Shown piece after piece: positions 48,336-57,033 of a stretch of DNA of 64,000 nucleotides. A program made the translations under genes and the position numbers. The stretch comes from Geomesophilobacter sediminis (GTDB lineage: Bacteria; Desulfobacterota; Desulfuromonadia; Geobacterales; Geobacteraceae), in NCBI RefSeq assembly GCF_016458275.1, contig NZ_JAEMHM010000006.1:124001-188000 (forward strand), in the 5' to 3' direction. A model generated the notes under the pieces. The model worked only from the letters and a program-made list of their open reading frames with translations, ran no database searches and had not been told where the DNA came from. Within the stretch, counting starts at the first letter, position 1. The number at the start of each line of letters is the position of its first letter.

Positions 48336-48842
48336 TTAATGTAAAACGGTCTCGCTCGGCGAGCTAATTCGAACCAGCAGCGCCACGGCGTAGGCGGCAA
48401 TCCCCTCGCCGCGGCCGGCGAAGCCGAGCTCTTCGGTAGTGGTCGCCTTCACGTTGACCTCACCTTCGTAGCACCCCAGCGCGGTAGCAATGTTGGCGCA
48501 CATATGGCCGATGTGCGGGGCGAGTTTGGGCCGCTGGGCGACGATGGTCGCGTCCAGGTTGCCGATCCGGTACCCCTTCTGGCGGGCGAGGCTCATGACA
48601 TGCTCCAGGAGCTTGATGCTGTCGGCCCCTTGGTACTTGGGATCGGTGTCCGGGAAGTGCTTGCCGATGTCCCCTTCGCCGATGGCGCCGAGGATGGCGT
48701 CGCTGATCGCATGCAGCAGGACGTCGGCGTCGGAGTGCCCGAGGAGCCCGAGGGTGTGGGGGATGTCGACCCCGCCGAGAATGAGTTTTCTGCCTTCGAC
48801 CAGACGATGAACGTCGTAGCCGTGTCCGATACGCATGGGCAT
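48336..48842 (-). CDS. ispF: 2-C-methyl-D-erythritol 2,4-cyclodiphosphate synthase
   Basis: 168 residues. 'GHGYDVHRL' holds the zinc ligands Asp and His; '[18 protein letters not shown]' and 'GADS..LL' follow, all typical. It makes the cyclic diphosphate of the MEP isoprenoid pathway. The ATG at 48842 fits an AAGGAA site at 7 nt; the ATG at 48836 is the alternative. It lies 19 nt after ispD. Confidence 0.96.
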   Translation of the reverse strand: MPMRIGHGYDVHRLVEGRKLILGGVDIPHTLGLLGHSDADVLLHAISDAILGAIGEGDIGKHFPDTDPKYQGADSIKLLEHVMSLARQKGYRIGNLDATIVAQRPKLAPHIGHMCANIATALGCYEGEVNVKATTTEELGFAGRGEGIAAYAVALLVRISSPSETVLH

Positions 48843-48861
48843 GACAATTTCCTTTCTGAAC

Positions 48862-49551
48862 CTACCCCTTCAGGAAGGCCTGGGCGAGGACCAGGTCCTC
48901 GGGGGTGGTGATTTTGATGTTTTTGTAGTCCCCGGGCACGATGGTGAGTTTCGCCCCCTGACGCTCCAAAAGCGAGGCGTCGTCGGTGCCGAGGAATCCC
49001 TCGTTGACGGCGGCCTCGTGGGCGGCGCGGATGATGGCGTAACGGAAGGCCTGGGGGGTCTGGGCGAGCCAGAGCGTTTCCCGGGGCGGGGTCTGGGTGA
49101 TGAGGCCGTCCACGGCAACCTTGACGGTGTCCTTGACCGGCACCGCGACGACGGCGCCGCTCCCTTCCCGGGCGGCTGCCGCGGCCTGCTCCAGCACGGC
49201 CTCGGAGATGAAGGGGCGTACCCCGTCATGGATGAGGACCACGTCCTCGGGGTCGAGGTCGTCCATGGCATACAGGCCGTTCCGGACGGAATGCTGCCGC
49301 TCGGCGCCCCCCTTGACGATCGCCCGGACCTTGGAGATGCCGTAACGTTCCACGACTTCGCTGCGACAGAAGGGGATTTCCGCTTCCGGGGAGACGACGT
49401 AGATCCCGGAGATGAAAGGCGCATCCTGGAAGACCTTCAGGGTGTGGGCCAGGATGGGGATCCCGTCCAGGAGCAGATACTGTTTGTTAGTGTCTGCGCC
49501 CATTCGTTTTCCCATGCCGGCGGCAGGAATCAGGGCAAACGTTCGGCTCAA
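48862..49551 (-). CDS. ispD: 2-C-methyl-D-erythritol 4-phosphate cytidylyltransferase
   Basis: 229 residues. The nucleotidyltransferase motif '[18 protein letters not shown]', '[12 protein letters not shown]' and 'TPQAFRY' are conserved. It adds CMP to methylerythritol phosphate, two steps before IspF. The start is TTG at 49551 with GAGG 6 nt upstream, since no ATG precedes the conserved N-terminus. Confidence 0.95.
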   Translation of the reverse strand: MSRTFALIPAAGMGKRMGADTNKQYLLLDGIPILAHTLKVFQDAPFISGIYVVSPEAEIPFCRSEVVERYGISKVRAIVKGGAERQHSVRNGLYAMDDLDPEDVVLIHDGVRPFISEAVLEQAAAAAREGSGAVVAVPVKDTVKVAVDGLITQTPPRETLWLAQTPQAFRYAIIRAAHEAAVNEGFLGTDDASLLERQGAKLTIVPGDYKNIKITTPEDLVLAQAFLKG

Positions 49552-49644
49552 GGGGGACCTCGCAGGAAGCTCAAGGCAGGTTGAAAAGCAACAAATAATA
49601 CAGAGGTGCGGGCCAGAAGACCAGAAAAAACTGCCGGCCCCGGT

Positions 49645-51030
49645 CTACCCGGCCAGCGTGGCGAGTGCCGCGGCCAGGTCGTCCAGGTCGCGATCGAGCA
49701 GGGTGCGCGGATCGAGGAGGTAGCCACCTTTGGAAATCCGCCCCAGGACCGGTACCGCCGCGTTGCGCAGCCGGCGCTCGATCTCCTGCTCGGAAAGCCC
49801 GTCCACGGTCACCCGGATCAGGCGGGTGGGAAGCTCCAGCAGCGGCAGACTTCCGCCGCCGGCCTGGGAGACGCCGTCTTCCATCTTGAGCGTGACGGCG
49901 GGCGGCAGCCGGCGCCGCAACCGGCGTACCAGCCCCGTCCCCCGCTCGGCGATCGCCGCTACCGGTTCGGTCAGCATGCGCAGGGTCGGGATCTCCTGCA
50001 GGGCGTTTCTCTGGTCGCGGTAAAGGGCAAGGGTCGCCTCCAGCGTGGCGAGGGTGAGCTTGTCCATCCGGACCGCGCGCAAGAGTGGATGCATCTTCAT
50101 CGGCTCGACGAGTGCCTTCTTCCCGACGATGATCCCCGCCTGGGGCCCGCCCAAAAGCTTGTCCCCGCTGAAGGTCACCACGTCGACGCCGGCCTCGATG
50201 TACTGCTGTACCGAAGGCTCGCGGTAGGGAAGGAAACGCCCGAGGTCGATCAGCGAGCCGCTGCCGAGATCCACCAGCACCGGGAGGTTGCATTCCGCGC
50301 CGAGCGCAACCATCTCCTCAGGTTCCACCTCCGCCGTGAAGCCGAGCACCGAGAAGTTACTCCGGTGCACCTTCATCAAAAGCGCCGTTTCCGGGGTAAC
50401 CGCCTGGCGGTAATCCTTGGCATGGGTCCGGTTGGTGGTCCCGACCTCGGTGAGGGTGACCCCGGAAAGACGCATGACGTCCGGGATGCGGAAGGAGCCG
50501 CCGATTTCGACGAGTTCCCCGCGGGAGACGATCGCCTCCCGGCCCGAAGCGAGGGCCCCCAGGGCAAGGAGCACGGCCGCGGCGTTGTTGTTTACCACGA
50601 GGGCGGCTTCCGCGCCGGTCAGTTCGCACAAAAGCGGCTCCACGTGGGTGTAGCGGCTCCCCCGCCCCGAAGTTTCCAGGTCGAACTCCAGGTTGGAATA
50701 GGAAAAGGCGACTTCGAGGGCGGCGCGCGCCGCTTCGGGAAGTACGGAGCGGCCGAGGTTGGTATGGATGACGATGCCGGTGCCGTTGATGACCCGTTTC
50801 AGGCTCGGGGCCGCCAGGAGGGACAGTTCGGAAACGATCTCGGCGGCGACCGCGGCCTCGGCCAGCGCCGCCGCAGGCAATCCGCCCTGGCGGGCACGGC
50901 TACGCAATCGGTCCAGGACCGAGCGTACCGCAGCCAGTACCAGCTCCCGCGGGTGCCCGGCCAGGAGATGCTGGACCTGGGGCCAGTTGAGCACCTTGTC
51001 GACTTTGGGGATCAGTTTGAGCGTCTCCAC
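49645..51030 (-). CDS. selA: L-seryl-tRNA(Sec) selenium transferase
   Basis: 461 residues, matching the family length. 'GTGIVIHTNLGRSVL', 'VNNNAAAVLLAL', 'GTTNRTHAKDY' and the pyridoxal-phosphate Lys in 'TFSGDKLLGGPQAG' (about 288) are present. It converts Ser-tRNA-Sec to Sec-tRNA-Sec, so the organism makes selenoproteins. A GTG at 51030 with AGGAGGG upstream is preferred; the longer frame to 51093 adds 21 unmatched residues. No selB, selD or tRNA-Sec is seen in the window. Confidence 0.93.
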   Translation of the reverse strand: METLKLIPKVDKVLNWPQVQHLLAGHPRELVLAAVRSVLDRLRSRARQGGLPAAALAEAAVAAEIVSELSLLAAPSLKRVINGTGIVIHTNLGRSVLPEAARAALEVAFSYSNLEFDLETSGRGSRYTHVEPLLCELTGAEAALVVNNNAAAVLLALGALASGREAIVSRGELVEIGGSFRIPDVMRLSGVTLTEVGTTNRTHAKDYRQAVTPETALLMKVHRSNFSVLGFTAEVEPEEMVALGAECNLPVLVDLGSGSLIDLGRFLPYREPSVQQYIEAGVDVVTFSGDKLLGGPQAGIIVGKKALVEPMKMHPLLRAVRMDKLTLATLEATLALYRDQRNALQEIPTLRMLTEPVAAIAERGTGLVRRLRRRLPPAVTLKMEDGVSQAGGGSLPLLELPTRLIRVTVDGLSEQEIERRLRNAAVPVLGRISKGGYLLDPRTLLDRDLDDLAAALATLAG

Positions 51031-51471
51031 GTCCGGCTTCCCTCCTGTTAAATCTCGTTCCCCAGGTCCCCCCTGGGGAACGCCTGTCTTCAAAGCCCCG
51101 ACTTGGGAACATGCGTAGCATCGGCGAGTGGCCGCTTACCCTGTGGGAGCGCCTTTCCAGGCGCGAATATCCGATTGCCGCCTTCGGCGGATCGCGCCTG
51201 GAAAGGCAATCCCCCAGTGAAATCCGGGTCAGATACCAAAGACGGCCATCGCCAGGGTCAGGTTAAAAGGTTTTCGCGAATGTAGCTTAAAACTGAGGCC
51301 GGAGGCAAAGAAAAAACGGTCGTAGGTGCGGTAAGGGTGGCAAAGGCCGGGGGAAGAAGGGCGATTCGGCGGGCGCGCCGGCAGGATGCCGCACTGGAGC
51401 GGCCCCTGCCGGCCGCGAGCGACGTCGGGAGGACTGGGGGAAAAGCGATGATTACCAGAAAACGATGGGCG
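51031..51471. other. Repeat-bearing intergenic region upstream of selA
   Basis: Holds a 'CGTTCCCCAGG' hairpin (51056-51082) and a palindromic 'GGGAGCGCCTTTCCAGGCGCGA' repeat (about 51143-51212) related to 61668-61757. No gene is supported between selA and the GntR gene. Confidence 0.65.
51143..51212. repeat. CGCCTTCGGCGGATCGCGCC palindromic repeat, copy 1
   Basis: Shares 'GCCTTCGGCGGATCGCGCCT' and 'GGAAAGGC' with 61668-61757; the two halves of each copy are inverted to one another, so each forms a long hairpin. Confidence 0.75.
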
Positions 51472-52164
51472 CTAGAGGTCCATCTCCGGATAGGATGCGT
51501 TGGAGGCGCTGATGCGGTCCTCCTCGATGAGCACCTTGCCGCCGTATTCGGCGTTTTTCTGCACCAGCATCTCGGCCAGGACCGCATCGCGCTTGCGGAA
51601 CGCCTCGATGATCTTTTCGTGTTCCTCGACGGAAATCTGCATCCGCCCCGGTTTGCTCAGGGAGGCAAGCCGCAGCCGCTGGAACTTCTGCAGCAGGGCG
51701 GCGATCATGTCGTGGAGTTTGTCGTTGCCGGCGCCGCGGATGAAGAGGTCGTGGAAGTTGTTGTGCACCTTGAAGAAGTGGCGCACGTCCCCTTCGATGG
51801 CAATCTCGCGGAGCTTCTCGTTGATCCCCTCGAGGCGGTCGATTTCCTTGGTGCTCAGCCGGCTGCACGCCTTGCGGGCCGCGTAACCTTCGAGGATGCT
51901 CTTGATCGCGTAGAACTCCTCGACGTCCTTGGCCGAGAATGCCGCAACCAGCGCCCCTTTGCGCGGTATTACCGTCAGGTACCCTTCCGACTCGAGCTGC
52001 CGGAACGCTTCCCGGATCGGGGTACGGCTGATCCCGAACCGCGCCGCAAGTTCCGGTTCCGCCACCTTCTCGCCGGGCCTGAGGGCCCCAGACATTATGG
52101 CATCCCGGATCGTCTCAAGTATCCGTTCCCTAAGGGTAAGGTGTTTCTCGACGGCTCTTTTCAT
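51472..52164 (-). CDS. GntR-family regulator with FCD domain
   Basis: 230 residues. The N-terminal winged helix ('LRERILETIRDAIMSGALRPGEKVAE.ELA', 'GISRTPIREAFRQLE') is followed by a helical FCD ligand-binding domain with the metal-site pattern 'D...H' ('HNNFHDLFIRGA', 'EEHEKIIEAF'). FCD regulators respond to small organic acids. The ATG at 52164 is chosen because it has a G-rich site and begins the HTH domain; the longer frame extends through the promoter. A TGTATACA palindrome upstream may be its own operator. The ligand is unknown. Confidence 0.92.
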   Translation of the reverse strand: MKRAVEKHLTLRERILETIRDAIMSGALRPGEKVAEPELAARFGISRTPIREAFRQLESEGYLTVIPRKGALVAAFSAKDVEEFYAIKSILEGYAARKACSRLSTKEIDRLEGINEKLREIAIEGDVRHFFKVHNNFHDLFIRGAGNDKLHDMIAALLQKFQRLRLASLSKPGRMQISVEEHEKIIEAFRKRDAVLAEMLVQKNAEYGGKVLIEEDRISASNASYPEMDL

Positions 52165-52190
52165 ACGGTGCCCCCCGGTGATGGGGAAAG

Positions 52191-52198
52191 TGTATACA
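52191..52198. promoter_or_regulatory. Candidate GntR operator
   Basis: TGTATACA, a perfect 8-bp palindrome 27 nt upstream of the regulator start, resembles FCD/GntR operator cores with GTATAC. It lies between this gene and the divergent K+ channel gene. Confidence 0.4.
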
Positions 52199-52314
52199 GT
52201 ATCCAGAAGGGTTTTGTCAAGGACTTCCAATGTTTTCGACGTTTGCACCGGCAAAAGCTTGTATTTTTCTGCGCATAACGGTATGTTGTCGCGCGAAAGG
52301 GGCTCATCGACCAC

Positions 52315-53361
52315 ATGGATCCGGTTCGGCACTTCAAGATTTCAATAGGCGTTTTGCTCCTGCTCCTCTCCCTGGGGACCGTGGGGTACATGACCATCGA
52401 AGGATGGCGCGCCCTCGACGCCCTCTACATGACCGTCATCACCCTCGGCACCGTCGGTTTCAAGGAGGTGCACGAGTTAAACGATGCCGGCAAGGTCTTC
52501 ACCATGATCCTGATCTTCTTCGGGGTCGGGGTGATCGGTTACATCGTGGGCAGTTTGGCCCAGATCATGTTCGAGGGGCAATTTCAACGGATCATCGGGA
52601 GGAAGAAGGTGGAAAAGGCGATCGCAGCGCTCGAGGATCACTACATCATCTGCGGCTTCGGACGGATCGGCGCCCTGATCTGCCGTGAGTTCGCCGCCAA
52701 GCCGCTCCCGTTTGTCGTCGTCGAGAAGGAGGCCTCGACCATCCAGCGGATGGAGCAGGACGGCCACACCTACCTCTTCCTGCACGGCGACGCCACCCAG
52801 GACGACACGCTGCTCAAGGCAGGCATCAAGAAGGCGAAAGGGCTCATCTCCGTGGTCACCTCCGACACCGAGAACGTCTACATCACCCTCACCGCCCGTG
52901 GGCTCAATCCCGGCCTCTTCATCCTGGCGCGCAGCGGCGAGGAGGGATCCGAAATCAAGCTCAAGCGCGCCGGGGCGAGCAAGGTCGTCTCCCCGTACCT
53001 CATCGGGGGAAGCCGTATGGCGCAGGCGATCCTCCGTCCGACGGTGGTCGACTTCATCGAGATCGCGACCGGCCGGGAGCACATGGAACTGCAGATGGAG
53101 GAGATCCTGATCCCGGACCACTCCTTCTTCATCGGCGAGACCCTCGCCAACTCCGGGTTTCGCAAGGAGACCGGGGTCATCATCGTGGGGATCAAGAAAG
53201 AAGACGGCAAGATGGGGTTCAACCCCGGATCGCATACCAAGATCGCGGCTGGCGACACCCTGATCGTCCTCGGAGAGCCGGCGGCCATCAACAAGCTCGA
53301 CATCCTGATCAGTTGCAGCGACGAGGCGGAACTCGCCACCAAGGATTACCAACCGAAATGA
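52315..53361 (+). CDS. Potassium channel with RCK (TrkA) domains
   Basis: 348 residues. Two membrane helices (about 8-28 and 60-82) flank a pore loop whose filter reads 'TLGTVGFKEV' (about 42-52). A TrkA-N/RCK Rossmann domain follows ('YIICGFGRIGALICREF', about 105-225), then a TrkA-C domain (about 265-340). This is the MthK-like arrangement of a ligand-gated K+ channel. Lys follows the filter Phe where Gly or Asp is usual. The next gene overlaps by 4 nt, so the two are co-translated. Confidence 0.92.
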   Translation: MDPVRHFKISIGVLLLLLSLGTVGYMTIEGWRALDALYMTVITLGTVGFKEVHELNDAGKVFTMILIFFGVGVIGYIVGSLAQIMFEGQFQRIIGRKKVEKAIAALEDHYIICGFGRIGALICREFAAKPLPFVVVEKEASTIQRMEQDGHTYLFLHGDATQDDTLLKAGIKKAKGLISVVTSDTENVYITLTARGLNPGLFILARSGEEGSEIKLKRAGASKVVSPYLIGGSRMAQAILRPTVVDFIEIATGREHMELQMEEILIPDHSFFIGETLANSGFRKETGVIIVGIKKEDGKMGFNPGSHTKIAAGDTLIVLGEPAAINKLDILISCSDEAELATKDYQPK

Positions 53362-54128
53362 GTAAGCGCTACTTTGTTCACGTCCCCTATCCCCAGCTCA
53401 ACCAGCGTCTTCCGTACCTCCTGGAGCGGCACCTCAACCCCGAAATCTTCTTCTCCGCGCCGGCGCTGGAGGCCCTGGTGCCTGCGGAGCTTGCCGCACA
53501 GGCGGAAACCCTGCGCGAGGCCGGGCTTTCCTGTACCATCCACTCCCCGTTCATGGATCTGAATCCCGGCTCGTTCGAGGCGAAGCTCAGGGAGGCGACC
53601 CGGCTCCGGTTCGACCAGGTGCTCGACGCGGCGGATCTGCTGGATCCCGAGGTGATGGTCTTTCACCCCGGTTTCGACCGCTGGCGCTACGGCGAGACGC
53701 GCGATCTCTGGCTCAAGGAGAGTCTGCCCATCTGGGAGGGGGTGCTGGCCCGGGTGCAGGGGAGGCGGACCATCATCGCGGTGGAAAACATCTTCGAGGA
53801 GGAGCCCTCGACGCTGAAGGCGCTGCTCGGCGCGATCGACCACCCGCAGTTCCGTCACTGCTTCGATGTCGGGCACTGGAATCTCTTCAACACGGTGGGG
53901 ATGGAGCAGTGGTTCGCGGAGCTTGGGGACCAGATTGCCGAGGTGCATATCCACGACAACCACGGCGACAAGGATCAGCATGCGCCGCCGGGGGAGGGGG
54001 GGATCGATTTCGAGCTCTTCTTCCGGCTCATGGAGCGCTACGCGCCGAACGCGGCGTACACCATCGAGGCGCACAGCCCGGAGAACCTGGAGCGCTCGCT
54101 CGTCGCGCTGCAGCCGTACCTGTTCTAG
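53358..54128 (+). CDS. Sugar phosphate isomerase/epimerase-like TIM barrel protein
   Basis: 256 residues of the AP-endonuclease-2/xylose-isomerase-like barrel. Metal ligands are visible as His in 'VFHPGFD', Glu in 'VENIFEEEP', Asp-His in 'FDVGHWN', His-Asp in 'EVHIHDNHGDKDQHAPPGEG' and Glu in 'TIEAHSP'. The substrate is unknown. The ATG at 53358 overlaps the channel stop by 4 nt. Its stop overlaps that of the convergent membrane-protein gene at the palindrome CTAG. Confidence 0.88.
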   Translation: MSKRYFVHVPYPQLNQRLPYLLERHLNPEIFFSAPALEALVPAELAAQAETLREAGLSCTIHSPFMDLNPGSFEAKLREATRLRFDQVLDAADLLDPEVMVFHPGFDRWRYGETRDLWLKESLPIWEGVLARVQGRRTIIAVENIFEEEPSTLKALLGAIDHPQFRHCFDVGHWNLFNTVGMEQWFAELGDQIAEVHIHDNHGDKDQHAPPGEGGIDFELFFRLMERYAPNAAYTIEAHSPENLERSLVALQPYLF

Positions 54129-54622
54129 TCCTGCAGCCGGCGCCGGTGTCTTCCGGTCCGGGCCAGGGTGAAGGCGAGATAGCCGACGATGACGAGGTTG
54201 ACGGCCAGGACGGTCACCCGGGGCCAGGTCACCTGCCGCGCCACCTCGAAGAGCTCCATCGGGATGTAGATCGCCCCGCTGAGAAAGCCGAACCACTCCG
54301 CCCACTGGTACCCTTTCCACAGACCGTACGCCTCCACCAGGCGGATCGCCGAGTAGACCACCGCGGAGAAGGCGAGCACCCACAGCTGCAGGTCGGTCAC
54401 CTTGTCCGCCGCGTCGATGAGGATGCTCGGGTAGTGGTGGGCGGGGTTCATGTGCAGCACGCGGACCAGCTGCTCGGCGGCGTGGTGCAGGTCCTTGTGG
54501 ATGAAGGCGAGGAGGCCGCATCCGACCAGGAGTACCAGCACTCCCTTGGCCGCTTCGAAGCAGGCGACGAGATGCAGGCCTCTCCGGCTCGCCTTGCGTC
54601 GGTCGATCTCCGGTTGGGGCAT
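54125..54622 (-). CDS. DUF2127 family membrane protein
   Basis: 165 residues with four predicted membrane helices; 'LHLVACFEAAKGVLVLLVGCGLL', 'VLAFSAVVYSAIRLVEAYGLW' and 'QWAEWFGFLSGAIYIPMELFEV' patterns fit DUF2127. The function is unknown. The ATG at 54622 has GGAG upstream and starts before the first helix; the longer frame overlaps the next gene's end. It follows the DMT-like gene by 13 nt. Confidence 0.8.
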   Translation of the reverse strand: MPQPEIDRRKASRRGLHLVACFEAAKGVLVLLVGCGLLAFIHKDLHHAAEQLVRVLHMNPAHHYPSILIDAADKVTDLQLWVLAFSAVVYSAIRLVEAYGLWKGYQWAEWFGFLSGAIYIPMELFEVARQVTWPRVTVLAVNLVIVGYLAFTLARTGRHRRRLQD

Positions 54623-54635
54623 GGGCTTCTCCGAT

Positions 54636-54965
54636 TCAGGCACGGAAGATGAAGAAAACGGCGCCGGCGAGACAGCATCCGGCCCAGAGGTAGTCGAGCT
54701 TGAGCGGCTGTCCCATGTAGAAGATGGCAAACGGGACGAAGACGGAGAGGGTGATGACCTCCTGCAGGATCTTCAGCTGGCCCAGGGTGAAGGTTCCGTA
54801 ACCGGCGCGGTTCGCCGGCACCTGGAGCATGTACTCGAAGAAAGCCAGTCCCCAGCTCGCCAGGATGGCGACGTAAAGCGGCGCGGCGCGCAGGTTCTTA
54901 AGGTGCGCATACCAAGCGAAGGTCATGAAGACGTTGGACATTACCAGCAGTACGATCGTTCTCAT
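54636..54965 (-). CDS. DMT family (DUF486) membrane protein
   Basis: 109 residues with four helices. 'SNVFMTFAWYAHLKN', 'SWGLAFFEYMLQVPANR' and 'GQLKILQEVITLSVFVPFA' are the DUF486 signatures. A small drug/metabolite-transporter-like fold is known for the family, but no substrate. The ATG at 54965 with AGGA upstream is chosen over an extension that reads through the promoter region. Confidence 0.88.
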   Translation of the reverse strand: MRTIVLLVMSNVFMTFAWYAHLKNLRAAPLYVAILASWGLAFFEYMLQVPANRAGYGTFTLGQLKILQEVITLSVFVPFAIFYMGQPLKLDYLWAGCCLAGAVFFIFRA

Positions 54966-55332
54966 TGCGGTTCCTGATCCCAGCGCCCGGGCGGCGTCGG
55001 AGGTTGTTAGCTCATCCGGTTCAACATAGCATGTTTGGCTGTGAGTGTGCAAAACGGATGTTGTATTCATAAAAATGCGGAAAAATTTCACGGTATTCCG
55101 AGTATTTGCCGGTTGAATGTGCGCGGCGGCGTGTTTTGTATTGATCTTGACGGTCCAAATCCGGTATATAAACACCGATTTATCCGCTCGAAGGTAGCCC
55201 CGAAACGCCCCCTCTCGCACCATCCTCAAGCGTCAAAGAGCCCCCGGCGATATCACCCCCTCTTTATTCCGGCTATTTCGCCGCTTCTCGAAGCGACGTC
55301 CTCAGCGATATCCAACTTGGAAGGGAAGCAAC
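54966..55332. other. Divergent promoter region of DUF486 gene and GAPDH gene
   Basis: 367 nt, AT-rich in the centre. A sigma-70-like pair TTGATC (55141-55146) and TATATA (55165-55170) with an 18-nt spacer could serve the GAPDH gene with a long leader of about 155 nt. No gene is supported. Confidence 0.45.
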
Positions 55333-56772
55333 ATGAAAACGAAACAGGAAGTCCACTTGAAGGAATGGCAGAACTACGAGGAGCTTGCCGAACAGATGCT
55401 CCCCATCATCGGCCACCTGTACCGCGACAACAACGTCGTGACTACCGTGTACGGCCGCACCCTGGTCAACAGCACGACCATTGACCTCCTCAAGGCGCAT
55501 CGTTTCGCCCGCCTCCTCCTCGACGGCGAGCTCACGGTGCGGGAAACCTACCCCGTTCTCTGCGCCATCGGCAAGCTCGACCTCGCTCCGGGCCGTATCG
55601 ACATCGGCAAGCTGACGGTCCGTTACCAGGCACAGGCGGGCAAGCTCTCGGTCGATGACTTCGTGGCCCAGGAGCTCGCTTCCATCAATACCGGCCGGGC
55701 TCCCCTTCTGAGTGAGCCGCAGGACGTCGTTCTCTACGGGTTCGGCCGTATCGGCCGTCTCCTGGCCCGCCTGCTCATCGAAAAGCAGGGGAGCGGCGGC
55801 AAGCTCCGCCTCCGCGCCGCCGTGGTACGCAAGGCCGGTCCGGACGACCTCGTGAAGCGCGCGAGCCTGCTGCGCCGCGACTCGGTCCACGGTCCCTTCA
55901 ACGGCATCATCACCGTGGATGAGGAAGAAAACGCCATCATCGCCAACGGCACCATGATCCGGATCATCTACGCCGACAGCCCGGAGAACGTGGACTACAG
56001 CCAGTTCGGCATCACCAACGCCATCCTGATCGACAACACCGGCAAGTGGCGCGACCGCGAAGGGCTCAGCCGTCACCTGAAGCCGGGGATCGCCCAGGTT
56101 CTCCTCACCGCCCCGGGCAAAGGTGACATCCCCAACGTCGTCGCCGGCATCAACAACGAGCTGATCGTCCCCAACGAGACCGTCTTCTCCGCCGCGAGCT
56201 GCACCACCAACGCCATCGTTCCGGTGCTGAAAGCGGTCCACGACAAGTTCGGCATCGTGAGCGGCCACGTCGAGACCTGCCACTCCTACACCAACGACCA
56301 GAACCTCATCGACAACTACCACAAGGCGGACCGTCGCGGGCGGAGCGCCCCCCTGAACATGGTCATCACCGAGACCGGCGCCGCCAAGGCGGTTGCCAAG
56401 GTCCTGCCGGAGCTGACCGGGAAACTTACCGGCAACGCCATCCGCGTCCCGACCCCGAACGTCTCGATGGCGATCCTCAACCTGCAGCTGGGCCAGGATA
56501 CCAGCAAGGACGAGCTGAACGGCTACCTGCGCGACATCTCCCTGGAGTCGCCGCTGCAGAACCAGATCGACTACACCAACTCCCCGGACGTCGTCTCCAG
56601 CGACTTCGTCGGTTCCCGTCACGCCGGGGTGGTCGATTCCCTCGCGACCATCGTCCAGGGCAACCGTTGCGTCCTCTACGTCTGGTACGACAACGAGTTC
56701 GGCTACAGCTGCCAAGTCATCAGGATGGTGCAGAAGATGGCCGGCGTCGAGCTCCCGAGCCTCCCGGCGTAA
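55333..56772 (+). CDS. Long-form glyceraldehyde-3-phosphate dehydrogenase
   Basis: 479 residues, compared with about 335 for the classic enzyme; the first ~130 residues are an extra helical domain ('WQNYEELAEQMLPIIG', 'YGRTLVNSTTIDLLKAHRFAR'). The NAD(P)-binding motif 'LYGFGRIGRLLARLL' (about 136) and catalytic Cys in 'SAASCTTNAIVPV' (about 290), with 'HSYTNDQ', are intact. It oxidises glyceraldehyde-3-phosphate with phosphate in glycolysis or the reverse. The ATG is preceded by GGAAG. It is followed by two hairpins. Confidence 0.92.
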   Translation: MKTKQEVHLKEWQNYEELAEQMLPIIGHLYRDNNVVTTVYGRTLVNSTTIDLLKAHRFARLLLDGELTVRETYPVLCAIGKLDLAPGRIDIGKLTVRYQAQAGKLSVDDFVAQELASINTGRAPLLSEPQDVVLYGFGRIGRLLARLLIEKQGSGGKLRLRAAVVRKAGPDDLVKRASLLRRDSVHGPFNGIITVDEEENAIIANGTMIRIIYADSPENVDYSQFGITNAILIDNTGKWRDREGLSRHLKPGIAQVLLTAPGKGDIPNVVAGINNELIVPNETVFSAASCTTNAIVPVLKAVHDKFGIVSGHVETCHSYTNDQNLIDNYHKADRRGRSAPLNMVITETGAAKAVAKVLPELTGKLTGNAIRVPTPNVSMAILNLQLGQDTSKDELNGYLRDISLESPLQNQIDYTNSPDVVSSDFVGSRHAGVVDSLATIVQGNRCVLYVWYDNEFGYSCQVIRMVQKMAGVELPSLPA

Positions 56773-56788
56773 CCTGAATAGTGCTATC

Positions 56789-56818
56789 TCGTTCCCAAGC
56801 TTCAGCTTGGGAACGAGT
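56789..56818. repeat. GTTCCCAAG palindromic repeat after GAPDH
   Basis: A perfect 14-bp stem, CTCGTTCCCAAGCT and its complement, closes TC. It belongs to the same family as 12050-12075. Confidence 0.85.
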
Positions 56819-56834
56819 AGGTCTGCCTTATCTG

Positions 56835-56883
56835 AAAGGGGCATCGAAGTCTCGGCACCTGCCGCAACTTCGGTGCCCCTTTT
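56835..56883 (+). terminator. Terminator after GAPDH
   Basis: AAAGGGGCATCGAAGT pairs with ACTTCGGTGCCCCTTT around a 16-nt loop and ends in TTTT. Confidence 0.8.
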
Positions 56884-57033
56884 GCTTTCCCGTAAAAACC
56901 GGGAGGCGCATAATATTGACATTGGTTTGCCAAGTGAAGGATCTTTGGGCGGTTCTTTCTCTAGAAGAAGACGCGGTCATCACATTGAGAGTCAGTTGAT
57001 ATCGGTTAAAGTTTCCCACCTGAGGAGCGGGGA

